This document shows positions 51,505 to 60,522 of a DNA stretch of 64,000 nucleotides, piece by piece. Each line of letters opens with the position of its first letter. Within the stretch, counting starts at the first letter, position 1. A model generated the notes under the pieces. The model made no database searches. It worked only from the letters and a program-made list of their open reading frames with translations, and had not been told where the DNA came from. This DNA comes from Nocardia gamkensis NBRC 108242 (lineage in GTDB: Bacteria; Actinomycetota; Actinomycetes; Mycobacteriales; Mycobacteriaceae): NCBI RefSeq assembly GCF_001612985.1, contig NZ_BDBM01000022.1, positions 1 to 64,000 of the forward strand, given 5' to 3'. Position numbers and translations under genes: made by a program.

Positions 51505-52737
51505 TCATTCGACGGACATCGAACGCATCTGGTCCAGGTACGCGCGCGTGCGCGGGTCGCCGGGGAAACGCTCGATGATCTCGCGCGCGACTTCGCCCGC
51601 GATCCACATCAGCGAGGGCAGGGAGCGCCTGCTGCCCGCGAACGCGCGCATGCCCTCGGCCACCGCCAGCTCCAGGTCGCGGTCGCGCACCGCGACCACG
51701 GCCAGCGTCAGGTGTGCCTCGGAGACCCGCATCGGGTTGCGCACCGTGCCGTCGGGCCGGGTCGCGTTGCGAATCACTTCGCGCGCGTAGCTTTCGGCGA
51801 GCCGATCCTCGCCCGCGACGCGGCAGCAGTCCATCGCGTAGAAATCGAACTTGTTCGCATCGATCACGAAGTGGTTGTCCAGATTCGCCGGATGTTCGAG
51901 TCGCTCCAAGATAGCTCGACCCTCGTCCAGCGCGGTCTCCACCTCGCGCGTATTGCCGAGCCTGGCCCAGGCTTTGGCGCGCTGGGCGGCGAGTTGGACG
52001 CCGACGCGCAGGTGCTGGCTTACTTCCAGCGTCGGCTGAACGGCCTCGATGACGCCGCGGTAGTTGCCCTGGGTCAGTGCGAACCACGCGGTCATTTCCG
52101 CCGTCCACGCGGCGATTTCGACGTTCTCCGCCTCCTGCGCCAGCGATTGAGCGGCGCGGCGGGTCGCCTCGGCGGCGGTTCGCCGGCCGAGGTCGTAGTC
52201 CACGCAGCCGACCAGCAGCGCGACCCATCCGGCGAGAACGAGGATTTCGCGGTGCTGGGCCAGGGTCAGGCGACCATCCAGCAACGAGGTGATCCTGCGC
52301 AGCCACGCCGTGCCCTCGGCGTGCAGGTCGTGCGGGTCGGCGTAGGAGTATTCGCAGCACAGGCGTTCGGCGGTGATGCGGATGGCCTCCAGCGTCACCG
52401 AGGACACGTCGGACATGCGCAGTCGTCCGATGAACTCGAGCGTGTCCATGCCCGTCGCCGAGAGCAATTCGTCGTCCCGGTTCGGTCTGGTCTTGGGGAA
52501 GAACGCCGCGGGCACCGTGTCGAAGGTGGCGGCGATGATGGGCGCGTAGAAGTCGTCGGGGCGTGATTCGCCCGATTCCCAACGGCGCCAATTACGTAGG
52601 AGAGTACTGTCGGTCGGCAGGTTGTGCGAAGACTTTCCACGCATTACGCGAACAGCGTCGGCTTGCGACCACCCCCTCGCGTCACGCTCGGAGCGCATTC
52701 GGACAGCCCAGACGGGTCGATCGTCGGTAGCGGCCAC
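51505..52737 (-). CDS. XRE-type HTH regulator with TPR-like repeats
   Basis: 410 residues from GTG 52737. The N-terminal helix-turn-helix (MRSERDARGWSQADAVRVMR, then STLLRNWRRWESGESRPDDF) is of the Cro/C1 kind. From about residue 110 to the end the protein is helical repeats like tetratricopeptides (HREILVLAGWVALLVGCVDY, SLAQEAENVEIAAWTAEMTA, AQRAKAWARLGNTREVETAL). This layout is common in Nocardia and Streptomyces regulators, often next to mobile or defence loci. Same strand and immediately upstream of jetA, so it may control jetABC. A GATACT-type -10 at 52744-52749 ends 6 nt before the GTG, compatible with a leaderless mRNA. Confidence 0.78.
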   Translation of the reverse strand: MAATDDRPVWAVRMRSERDARGWSQADAVRVMRGKSSHNLPTDSTLLRNWRRWESGESRPDDFYAPIIAATFDTVPAAFFPKTRPNRDDELLSATGMDTLEFIGRLRMSDVSSVTLEAIRITAERLCCEYSYADPHDLHAEGTAWLRRITSLLDGRLTLAQHREILVLAGWVALLVGCVDYDLGRRTAAEATRRAAQSLAQEAENVEIAAWTAEMTAWFALTQGNYRGVIEAVQPTLEVSQHLRVGVQLAAQRAKAWARLGNTREVETALDEGRAILERLEHPANLDNHFVIDANKFDFYAMDCCRVAGEDRLAESYAREVIRNATRPDGTVRNPMRVSEAHLTLAVVAVRDRDLELAVAEGMRAFAGSRRSLPSLMWIAGEVAREIIERFPGDPRTRAYLDQMRSMSVE

Positions 52738-52975
52738 GTCTGTAGTATCGCACCAGTTAACGTTTGGTGGCCCCAAGAGGGCAGGCAGATGTCCGTGTGT
52801 TGACAGCTACATTCGCGCCGCCGCATTGTGCATGCTGGTCGTGGCGCCAGAAGTTAGCCAGCCCCTCCTGTAAGAGCACCTGCAAGTACATCTGCTCTTG
52901 CACGAAGCGCAAATACCCCGTAAAACGGGTGGATCCACATAAGAGAACAGCGATCCCAATCCAACGGAGGTTCGG

Positions 52976-53281
52976 GTGGAAGCGTTGATCTATGGATACT
53001 TGCGTGACGATCTGGCCGATGGCCATAGCAAGGAGCTCGAGGCCGCGATGAGCAGCCTCGCCCGCGAGGAAGGGCTGTGCTTCGCCGCAACGTTCCATGA
53101 ATCGACCGGCGGCGACGGGACGGCTTTCGCCGAACTCACGGCGGAACTCAAGCGCGCGGACGCGCATCATGTTGTGGTTCCCTCACTCGATCACTTTGCC
53201 GGTCAGACGATTCCGCGCGACATCCTGATCGCCAAACTGGCCCAGGAGGCGGCGGCGCGGGTGTGGACCGTGGAGAGCTGA
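52976..53281 (+). CDS. Resolvase-like small protein lacking the catalytic Ser
   Basis: 101 residues from GTG 52976 with GGAGG 5 nt upstream. The sequence LIYGYLRDDLADGHSKELEA, later FHESTGGDGTAFAELTAELK and ADAHHVVVPSLDHFAGQTIP, follows the N-terminal fold of serine recombinases (Y-x-R-V-S-S..., L-x-R-...). The expected nucleophile position after the first strand reads R-D-D, with no Ser, and the helix-turn-helix part is missing. So it is unlikely to cut DNA; it may bind a partner. It is divergent from the XRE regulator. Its last 99 bp overlap the convergent adenylation-fusion gene. Confidence 0.65.
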   Translation: MEALIYGYLRDDLADGHSKELEAAMSSLAREEGLCFAATFHESTGGDGTAFAELTAELKRADAHHVVVPSLDHFAGQTIPRDILIAKLAQEAAARVWTVES

Positions 53282-55771
53282 CCGCCGCGACCGAATTGCC
53301 CGATACCGCACCGATCCCCAGCGTCGCAGCCAGGTAACCGTACCGCTCGCCAGCACACCCGCTGCCAGGGAAGCGAGCAGCCCCGCGAGCCGGTGCTGTT
53401 CGAACAGCGGGTACACCTGCCAGTGCAGCAGATAGACGAACAGCGATCCGTCGGCCAGCACCGCCGCGCAGACGGCGACGACGGCGGGAACCCGGACTGC
53501 GGACAACCACACCAGTGCGAGCAAGCCCGCCATGATCAGTCGCTCCCGCTCGGGAACGCCGAAATATCCGGGCACCGCGATCAGTACGACGGCACTCACC
53601 GTCATCCGCTGCCACACCGACGTCGCCTTCGCCGCCGCCCAGCCGAGCGCGAAGAGCCACACCGCCAGCGGGGAGAACGGGATGTCCTTCGGCGAATACA
53701 GACCGAACGCCTGGTATCGGAACACGAGACATATCGCGACCAGCGCCATCGCGAACCAGAACGGCTCGGCGCGTTGCCATCGGTCCAGCACGGGGACCCG
53801 GATCAGCAGCGCGGCGGCCAGCATGAAGTACACGAGCACCTCGAGGAACCACAGGTGCCCGGCGGTGGCGCTGTCGTGCGGGCCGAGAATCTTGTTCAGC
53901 AACAGGACATTCTGCCACCCGTAGTAGTCGCTGAAGGGCAGCGTCAGCGCGACCCAGAGCGCCGTGGGCGCCGCGATGGAGCCCGCGGCGCGCAGCGTGT
54001 GCCGCAAGCGCGCGGCGGGTGGCGCCGCGGTCACGGCGAACCGTGCGAAGTTGAATCCGGCCACGCCGAGCAGCACGTGCGCCGCGCCCCATCGCACGAA
54101 CACCCCGGCGTGCGCGCTCACGATCAGCACGATGCCGAGCGCGCGCAGCAGCGTTCCGGTGTCGAGCGCCCGTCCGAACCTGCTGCGGCCCTCCGGTATC
54201 CGCTCCAAGTCCGCCACGGAGGTGTTCGGCCAGTCGGTGGGCAGGTCGCCGAGTGTTCGCTCCAGTCGTGCCGCGGTGCTCACGTAGGTCAGCGAATTCC
54301 CGCCGAGATCGACGAACGTGCTGTCGGCGTGGATCCGCGCGGGGTCGATGCCCAAGGTGGTGGCGTAGAGGGTGCGGATGTCACGCACCTGCGGCACGGC
54401 TCCGGTCAGCCGCCGGATCGCGGGATAGTCGGGTTTGCCATTCGGTAGCCGTGGCATTCGCTCGACCGGGCGGATCCGGATGGCGGCGGCGGGCAGGCCG
54501 GACAGGCGCGCGGCGATTTCGGTCGGATCGGACCGAGGAGTCTCCACCGCGACGACCAAGTGCGTGTCGTCGTCGGCGCAACACGCCGTGAAACCGGCCG
54601 CCGCCAGCCCGGATTCGAGCCGCTCCAGATCGATGCGCAATCCGAAGATCTTGGCGAAGCGGCTGCGCCTGCCGACCACCTGATACAAGCCCTCCGGTGT
54701 GCGCCGGGCCAGGTCGCCGGTGCGCAGGGCGTCGAGCGTGCGGCCGAGTGCGAGGTCTGCGGCCGACTTCGCGTAGCCCATCATCACATTGGCGCCGTGA
54801 TAGACCAGTTCGCGCGGTTCGTCCCCCTCGTCGGCTTCCTCGATCGGCTCGAGGGTGAATTCGCCCCCGGGGATCGGTATCCCGATGCAGTCGGGATGCG
54901 CGCTCGCCAGATGCGCGGGCAGGTACGCCATCCGGGCGGTGGCCTCGGTCTGGCCGTACATGACGACGAAGTCCCAGCCGTTCGCCCGGCCGAGTTCGGC
55001 GTATTCGCGCACTCGCCGCGGCGCCAGCCTGCCGCCCGCCTGGGTGACGTAGCGCAGGTGCGGCAGGGTCATGCGAGCGAAACCGATGCGGTCGAGCAGA
55101 TCGATGGTGTAGGGAACCGCGGCGAAAGACGTTGCGCGACACTCCCGGAACGCGCGCCAGAATTCCGTATCCAGTACCGACCGGTCGGTGAGCAGGAGAC
55201 TCGCCCCGCGCAACAGATGACTGTGCACCACCGACAGGCCGTAGCAGTAGAACATCGGCAGGGTGGTGGCCGCGCAATCCTCCGGGCCGATGGCCAGGTA
55301 CTCGGCGATAGCCGCGGCGTTGGCGCGCAGGTTCCTCGCCGAGAGCCGGACGAGCTTGGGCGACCCGGTGGACCCCGAGGTGCTCAGCAGCAGCGCGAGA
55401 TCCGGATGCAGACGATGCGCCGAGCGCTCCCGCACCACGCGGGCGCGGCCTCCTTCGATGAGGACGTCCGGATCGTAGGTATCCCGCAACTCCGCAGTGA
55501 TCTGCTCGGTGAGCAACACGACGCAGCCGGCGCTGAGCGCTCCGAGATACGCGACGAGTGAGGCGAGGTCATTGCGCGCGGCGAGCGCGACGAGGCGGCG
55601 GGCCGGGCCCAGCTCGGCCGCGTAACCCTCGACCAGCGCCGCAAGCCGAGCGTAAGTGACTTGCCGCGCGGATTCGGGCACGGCGCCGTCGGTGTCCGCA
55701 CGGTCGGGGCACCGGACGGCGATCCGCTCGTCGAAGGTGCGCAGACGCTCGACGATCGGATGGACGGTCAC
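53183..55771 (-). CDS. Adenylation, carrier-protein and acyltransferase-3 fusion
   Basis: 862 residues. AMP-forming adenylation domain about 1-455: LALLLSTSGSTGSPKLVRLS (A3), VMYGQTEATARMAYLP (A5), TGDLARRTPEGLYQVVGRRS (A7), FAKIFGLRIDLERLE (A8) and R-L-P-N-G-K-P-D (A10 Lys). A carrier domain about 470-550 has FVDLGGNSLTYVSTAARLER with the phosphopantetheine Ser. Residues about 560-830 form about ten membrane helices of an acyltransferase-3 type (ALGIVLIVSAHAGVFVRWGA, HLWFLEVLVYFMLAAALLIR). It could activate a carboxylic acid, load it on its carrier and pass it to an acceptor at the membrane. The last 33 residues overlap the resolvase-like gene. Confidence 0.85.
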   Translation of the reverse strand: MTVHPIVERLRTFDERIAVRCPDRADTDGAVPESARQVTYARLAALVEGYAAELGPARRLVALAARNDLASLVAYLGALSAGCVVLLTEQITAELRDTYDPDVLIEGGRARVVRERSAHRLHPDLALLLSTSGSTGSPKLVRLSARNLRANAAAIAEYLAIGPEDCAATTLPMFYCYGLSVVHSHLLRGASLLLTDRSVLDTEFWRAFRECRATSFAAVPYTIDLLDRIGFARMTLPHLRYVTQAGGRLAPRRVREYAELGRANGWDFVVMYGQTEATARMAYLPAHLASAHPDCIGIPIPGGEFTLEPIEEADEGDEPRELVYHGANVMMGYAKSAADLALGRTLDALRTGDLARRTPEGLYQVVGRRSRFAKIFGLRIDLERLESGLAAAGFTACCADDDTHLVVAVETPRSDPTEIAARLSGLPAAAIRIRPVERMPRLPNGKPDYPAIRRLTGAVPQVRDIRTLYATTLGIDPARIHADSTFVDLGGNSLTYVSTAARLERTLGDLPTDWPNTSVADLERIPEGRSRFGRALDTGTLLRALGIVLIVSAHAGVFVRWGAAHVLLGVAGFNFARFAVTAAPPAARLRHTLRAAGSIAAPTALWVALTLPFSDYYGWQNVLLLNKILGPHDSATAGHLWFLEVLVYFMLAAALLIRVPVLDRWQRAEPFWFAMALVAICLVFRYQAFGLYSPKDIPFSPLAVWLFALGWAAAKATSVWQRMTVSAVVLIAVPGYFGVPERERLIMAGLLALVWLSAVRVPAVVAVCAAVLADGSLFVYLLHWQVYPLFEQHRLAGLLASLAAGVLASGTVTWLRRWGSVRYRAIRSRRSALHGPHPRRRLLGQFGDQDVARNRLTGKVIE

Positions 55772-55873
55772 CGGCGAAAGTGTAGGAGGCGGTCGTTCCC
55801 CGGCCCGAAGGTGGCCCCCTGGCGAACTTCCGGTGAACGGTCGTCCGTCCCGAACGCGCCCCCGCGCCGCCGA

Positions 55874-56758
55874 TCAGAGACCGAAGCTGCCCGGACCTCG
55901 TCTGCGCAGGTACTTCTCGAATTCCGCCGCGATGGCGTCGCCGTCGATCTTGGCCATCGCCTCGTTCACGTCGACCGCCGCGTCCCCGCGCTCCTCCAGC
56001 GAGCGCACGTACTCGCTGATCTCCTCGTCGCCCACGGTCATCTCGTTGACCGCGATCTCCCAGTCCTCCGCCTGTTTGGGCAGCTCACCCAGCGGCACTT
56101 CGATGTCGAGCACGTCCTCCACCCGGTGCAGCAGCGCGATGGTCGCCTTCGGATTGGGCGGCTGGGAGACGTAGTGCGGGACGGCGGCCCAGAACGACAC
56201 CGCCGGGACACCCGCCTTCACGCACTGGTCCTGCAGCACGCCGGTGATCCCGGTGGGGCCCTCGTAGCGGGTCTGTTCCAGGTTGAACCGCTCGGCCGCC
56301 TCCTTGCTGTAGGCCGAACCGGTCACCGGCACCGGTCTGGTATGCGGAGTGTCCGCCAGCAACGCGCCGAGAATGACCACCGTCTGCACCCCGAGCTGCT
56401 CGATGAACTCCAGCAGGTCGCCGCAGAAGCTGCGCCAGCGCATGTTCGGTTCGATGCCGCGCAGCAGCACCACGTCGCGGTCGCTTCCGGGCGGAGAGCA
56501 GACCGACAGCATCGTCGACGGCCACTGGATTTCCCTGGTCACCCCGTCCACCTGACGCACGGTCGGCCGGTTGACCTGATAGTCGTAGTAGTCCTCGGAG
56601 TCGAGTTCGGCCAACGGTTCGGCGTCCCAGATCAGTTCCAGATGCTCGACGGCGCCGCTGGCCGCGTCACCGGCGTCGTTCCACCCCTCGAAGGCGGCGA
56701 CCAGTACCGGATCCCGCAACGTCGGCAGTTCCGGATCGGGAGTTTCACTGGCGTTCAC
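55874..56758 (-). CDS. PAC2-family protein
   Basis: 294 residues from GTG 56758. PAC2 (proteasome assembly chaperone 2-like) fold: DPVLVAAFEGWNDAGDAASG at the start, VVLLRGIEPNMRWRSFCGDL, VVILGALLADTPHTRPVPVT and GPTGITGVLQDQCVKAGVPA. The C-terminus is an acidic helix with E-K-Y-L-R-R-R. In actinobacteria PAC2 proteins occur beside metH, as here; some have been suggested as carboxylate-amine ligase-like or proteasome-linked, but the role is not settled. Divergent from metH over 167 bp. Confidence 0.88.
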   Translation of the reverse strand: MNASETPDPELPTLRDPVLVAAFEGWNDAGDAASGAVEHLELIWDAEPLAELDSEDYYDYQVNRPTVRQVDGVTREIQWPSTMLSVCSPPGSDRDVVLLRGIEPNMRWRSFCGDLLEFIEQLGVQTVVILGALLADTPHTRPVPVTGSAYSKEAAERFNLEQTRYEGPTGITGVLQDQCVKAGVPAVSFWAAVPHYVSQPPNPKATIALLHRVEDVLDIEVPLGELPKQAEDWEIAVNEMTVGDEEISEYVRSLEERGDAAVDVNEAMAKIDGDAIAAEFEKYLRRRGPGSFGL

Positions 56759-56925
56759 TCGGTCAGCCTACGGCGTGCGGCGATATGGCGTGTCGTATGA
56801 CGGCCGGACCGGGTGGCGTGTTTCCGCGAGCGGATGCGGCGGCGTCGCGCCGACCGTGTGGTCCAGGCCACCGAGCCTCGACGCGGTGGCCGGGAACGTC
56901 CCCCCTGCCCACTACGCTGGAACGC

Positions 56926-59900
56926 ATGTCTGCGTCCATCCCCGCCGAGTTCGACACCACGCTACTCGACACGCTGCGCCGCCGTGTCGTCATCGGCGAC
57001 GGTGCGATGGGCACCATGCTGCAAGCGGCTGATCTGACCCTGGACGATTTCCGCGGGTTGGAGGGCTGTAACGAGATCCTCAACGACACCCGCCCCGACG
57101 TCCTGCGCGACATCCACCGCGCCTATTTCGAAGCGGGCGCCGACGCGGTCGAGACCAACACCTTCGGCTGCAATCTGCCCAACCTCGCCGACTACGACAT
57201 CGCCGACCGGATCCGCGACCTGTCCGAGCGCGGCACCAGGCTGGCCCGCGAGGTCGCCGACGAGATGGGTCCGTCCGCCGACGGTACGCCACGGTACGTG
57301 CTCGGTTCGATGGGGCCGGGCACCAAGCTGCCCACGCTCGGTCACGCCCCGTTCGCCGCGCTGCGCGACGCCTACACCGAGGCCGCCCTCGGCATGCTGG
57401 ACGGCGGCGCCGACGCCATCCTCATCGAGACCTGCCAGGACCTGCTCCAGGTGAAGGCGGCGGTGACCGGCAGCAGGCGCGCGATGGCGAAGCTGGGCCG
57501 CCGGATTCCTATCATCACCCACGTCACGGTGGAGACCACCGGCACGATGCTGGTGGGCAGCGAGATCGGCGCGGCGCTGACGGCGCTGGAGCCGCTCGGC
57601 ATCGACATGATCGGCCTGAACTGCGCGACCGGCCCGGACGAGATGAGCGAGCACCTGCGCCACCTGTCCCGGCACGCGCAGGTGCCGGTCTCGGTGATGC
57701 CGAACGCGGGGCTGCCGGTGCTCGGCGCCCACGGGGCGGAGTATCCGCTCACGCCCGAGGAACTCGCGGTCGCGCTGCGCGGGTTCGTCAGCGAGTTCGG
57801 GCTGGCCCTGGTCGGCGGCTGCTGCGGGACAACGCCCGAGCACATCCGTCAGGTCACCGCCGCGGTGCGCGAGGTCGAGCAGGCCCTGCCGCCGATCGCC
57901 GAGCGGCGCAAGCCGGTGCACGAGCCGAGCGTGTCCAGCATGTACACCGCGGTGCCGTTCGAACAGGACGCCTCGGTCCTGATGATCGGCGAGCGCACGA
58001 ACGCCAACGGCTCCAAGGCCTTCCGCGACGCCATGCTGGCCGAGGACTGGCAGAAGTGCCTGGACATCGCCAAGGACCAGACCCGCGACGGCGCGCACAT
58101 GCTCGATCTGTGCGTCGACTACGTCGGCCGGGACGGCACCCGCGACATGAGGGAGCTGGCCGCCCGGCTGGCCACCGCCTCGACGCTGCCGATCATGCTC
58201 GACTCCACCGAGGCCCCGGTGTTGCAGGCCGGGCTGGAACATCTCGGCGGGCGTTGCGCGGTCAACTCGGTGAACTACGAGGACGGCGCAGGCCCCGATT
58301 CGCGTTTCCAGCAGACCATGCGGCTGGTGGCCGAGCACGGCGCCGCGGTGGTTGCGCTGACCATCGACGAGGAGGGCCAGGCCCGCACCGCGGCGAAGAA
58401 GGTGGAGATCGCCGAGCGGTTGATCGCCGACATCACCGGCAACTGGGGGCTGTCGGAGAGCGACATCATCATCGACACGCTCACCTTCACGCTCGGCACC
58501 GGCCAGGAGGAGTCGCGCCGCGACGGGCTGGAGACCATCGAGGCCATCCGCGAGCTCAAGCGCCGCCATCCCCGGGTGCAGACCACCCTGGGTCTGTCCA
58601 ACATCTCCTTCGGTCTCAACCCGGCGGCCCGGCAGGTGCTCAACTCGGTCTTCATGCACGAATGCGTCGAGGCCGGTCTGGACTCCGCGATCGTGCACGC
58701 CTCGAAGATCCTCCCGATCAGCCGGATCCCGGACGAGCAGCGCGAAACCGCGCTGGATCTGGTGTACGACCGCCGCGCCGAGGACTACGACCCGCTGCAG
58801 AAGCTGATGGCGCTGTTCGAAGGCGTCTCCACCTCCTCGTCGAAGGCGTCGCGGGCGGAGGAACTGGCCGCGCTGCCGCTGTTCGAGCGGCTGGAGCGGC
58901 GGATCGTCGACGGTGAACGAGCGGGGATGGAGGCCGACCTCGACGCGGCCATGACCGAGGTGCCGCCGCTGCAGATCATCAACGAGACCCTGCTCACCGG
59001 GATGAAGACGGTCGGTGAGCTGTTCGGCTCCGGTCAGATGCAGCTGCCGTTCGTACTGCAGTCCGCCGAGGTGATGAAGGCCGCCGTCGCGTACCTGGAG
59101 CCGCATATGGAGGCCACCGACGACAGCGGCAAGGGCCGCATCGTGCTGGCCACCGTCAAGGGCGACGTGCACGACATCGGCAAGAACCTGGTGGACATCA
59201 TCCTGTCGAACAACGGCTACGAGGTGGTCAATCTCGGCATCAAGCAGCCGATCGCCACCATCCTGGACGCGGCGGTGGACAAGAAGGCCGACGTCATCGG
59301 CATGTCCGGCCTGCTGGTGAAGTCGACGGTGGTGATGAAGGAGAACCTCGAGGAACTCAACGCCAAGGGCGTGGCCGAGCAGTTCCCCGTGCTGCTCGGC
59401 GGCGCGGCCCTCACCCGGTCGTTCGTGGAGAACGATCTCACCGCGGTGTACGAGGGCGACGTGCACTACGCCCGCGACGCGTTCGAGGGCCTGCGGCTGA
59501 TGGACGACATCATGACCCGCAAGCGTGGCGGCGAACTCGACCCCGACAGCCCGGAGGCCATCGCCGAGCGGGAGAAGGCGGCCGAGCGCAAAGCACGTCA
59601 CGAGCGCTCGAAGCGGATCGCGGCGGAGCGCAGGGCCAACGAGGCGCCCGTCGTGGTGCCCGAGCGCTCCGATGTCGCGGCCGACCTGCCGGTGCCGGTG
59701 CCGCCGTTCTGGGGCACGCGGCTGGTGAAAGGTCTTGCCCTGCACGAGTACTCGGGTCTGCTGGACGAACGGGCGCTGTTCCTGGGCCAGTGGGGCCTGC
59801 GCGGGCAGCGGAGCGGCGACGGACCGAGCTATGAGGAACTGGTGGAAACCGAGGGCAGGCCGCGCCTGCGCGCCTGGCTGGACCGGTTGAGCACCGAAGG

Positions 59901-60522
59901 TGTGTTGCAGCACGCCGCGGTGGTGTACGGCTACTTCCCCGCGGTGTCCGAAGGCGACGACGTCATCGTGCTCACCGAACCGGAGCCCGACGCGCCGGAG
60001 CGGTACCGGTTCACCTTCCCGCGTCAGCAGCGCGACCGCTTCCTCTGCATCGCCGACTTCATCCGTTCCCGGGACTACGCCCGCACGACCGGTCAGGTCG
60101 ACGTCCTGCCGTTCCAGCTGGTCACCATGGGTCAGCCGATCGCCGACTTCGCCAACGAACTGTTCGCGGGCGACAGCTACCGCGACTACCTGGAGGTGCA
60201 CGGCATCGGCGTCCAGCTCACCGAGGCGCTCGCCGAGTACTGGCACCGGCGCATCCGCGAGGAACTGGTGCTCGACGGCCACGCGGTCGCCGAGTCCGAC
60301 CCGGCGGACGTGCTGGAGTACTTCAAGCTCGGTTACCGCGGCGCGCGCTACTCCTTCGGCTACGGCGCCTGCCCCGACCTGGAGGACCGCGCCAAGCTGG
60401 TCGACCTGCTCGAGGCCGATCGTATCGGCGTGGTGCTGTCGGAGGAGCTGCAGCTGCATCCGGAGCAGTCCACCGACGCGTTCGTGCTGCTGCATCCGGA
60501 GGCGAAGTACTTCAACGCGTAG
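56926..60522 (+). CDS. metH: Cobalamin-dependent methionine synthase
   Basis: 1198 residues from ATG 56926. Order: homocysteine-binding barrel about 1-325 (VVIGDGAMGTMLQAADLTLD; N-T-F-G-C-N and VGGCCGTTPEHIRQVTAAV, zinc cysteines); folate-binding barrel about 345-615 (GERTNANGSKAFRDAMLAED, DLCVDYVGRDGTRDM); cap and cobalamin domains about 650-870 (VKGDVHDIGKNLVDIILSNN with the cobalt-ligand His); S-adenosylmethionine activation domain about 920-1198 (VPPFWGTRLVKGLALHEYSG; RGARYSFGYGACPDLEDRAK). It transfers methyl from methyltetrahydrofolate to homocysteine. No cobalamin riboswitch fits in the 167 bp upstream. A decayed copy of its last about 55 codons lies downstream. Confidence 0.95.
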   Translation: MSASIPAEFDTTLLDTLRRRVVIGDGAMGTMLQAADLTLDDFRGLEGCNEILNDTRPDVLRDIHRAYFEAGADAVETNTFGCNLPNLADYDIADRIRDLSERGTRLAREVADEMGPSADGTPRYVLGSMGPGTKLPTLGHAPFAALRDAYTEAALGMLDGGADAILIETCQDLLQVKAAVTGSRRAMAKLGRRIPIITHVTVETTGTMLVGSEIGAALTALEPLGIDMIGLNCATGPDEMSEHLRHLSRHAQVPVSVMPNAGLPVLGAHGAEYPLTPEELAVALRGFVSEFGLALVGGCCGTTPEHIRQVTAAVREVEQALPPIAERRKPVHEPSVSSMYTAVPFEQDASVLMIGERTNANGSKAFRDAMLAEDWQKCLDIAKDQTRDGAHMLDLCVDYVGRDGTRDMRELAARLATASTLPIMLDSTEAPVLQAGLEHLGGRCAVNSVNYEDGAGPDSRFQQTMRLVAEHGAAVVALTIDEEGQARTAAKKVEIAERLIADITGNWGLSESDIIIDTLTFTLGTGQEESRRDGLETIEAIRELKRRHPRVQTTLGLSNISFGLNPAARQVLNSVFMHECVEAGLDSAIVHASKILPISRIPDEQRETALDLVYDRRAEDYDPLQKLMALFEGVSTSSSKASRAEELAALPLFERLERRIVDGERAGMEADLDAAMTEVPPLQIINETLLTGMKTVGELFGSGQMQLPFVLQSAEVMKAAVAYLEPHMEATDDSGKGRIVLATVKGDVHDIGKNLVDIILSNNGYEVVNLGIKQPIATILDAAVDKKADVIGMSGLLVKSTVVMKENLEELNAKGVAEQFPVLLGGAALTRSFVENDLTAVYEGDVHYARDAFEGLRLMDDIMTRKRGGELDPDSPEAIAEREKAAERKARHERSKRIAAERRANEAPVVVPERSDVAADLPVPVPPFWGTRLVKGLALHEYSGLLDERALFLGQWGLRGQRSGDGPSYEELVETEGRPRLRAWLDRLSTEGVLQHAAVVYGYFPAVSEGDDVIVLTEPEPDAPERYRFTFPRQQRDRFLCIADFIRSRDYARTTGQVDVLPFQLVTMGQPIADFANELFAGDSYRDYLEVHGIGVQLTEALAEYWHRRIREELVLDGHAVAESDPADVLEYFKLGYRGARYSFGYGACPDLEDRAKLVDLLEADRIGVVLSEELQLHPEQSTDAFVLLHPEAKYFNA

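Noticed and set aside
51398..52591. Upstream extension of the jetA frame
   Set aside because: It overlaps the XRE regulator in another frame and shows Arg/Gly-rich sequence without motifs.
52800..52829. TTGACA at 52800 as a promoter of the resolvase-like gene
   Set aside because: No good -10 lies 16-18 bp downstream and it is about 170 bp before the start codon.
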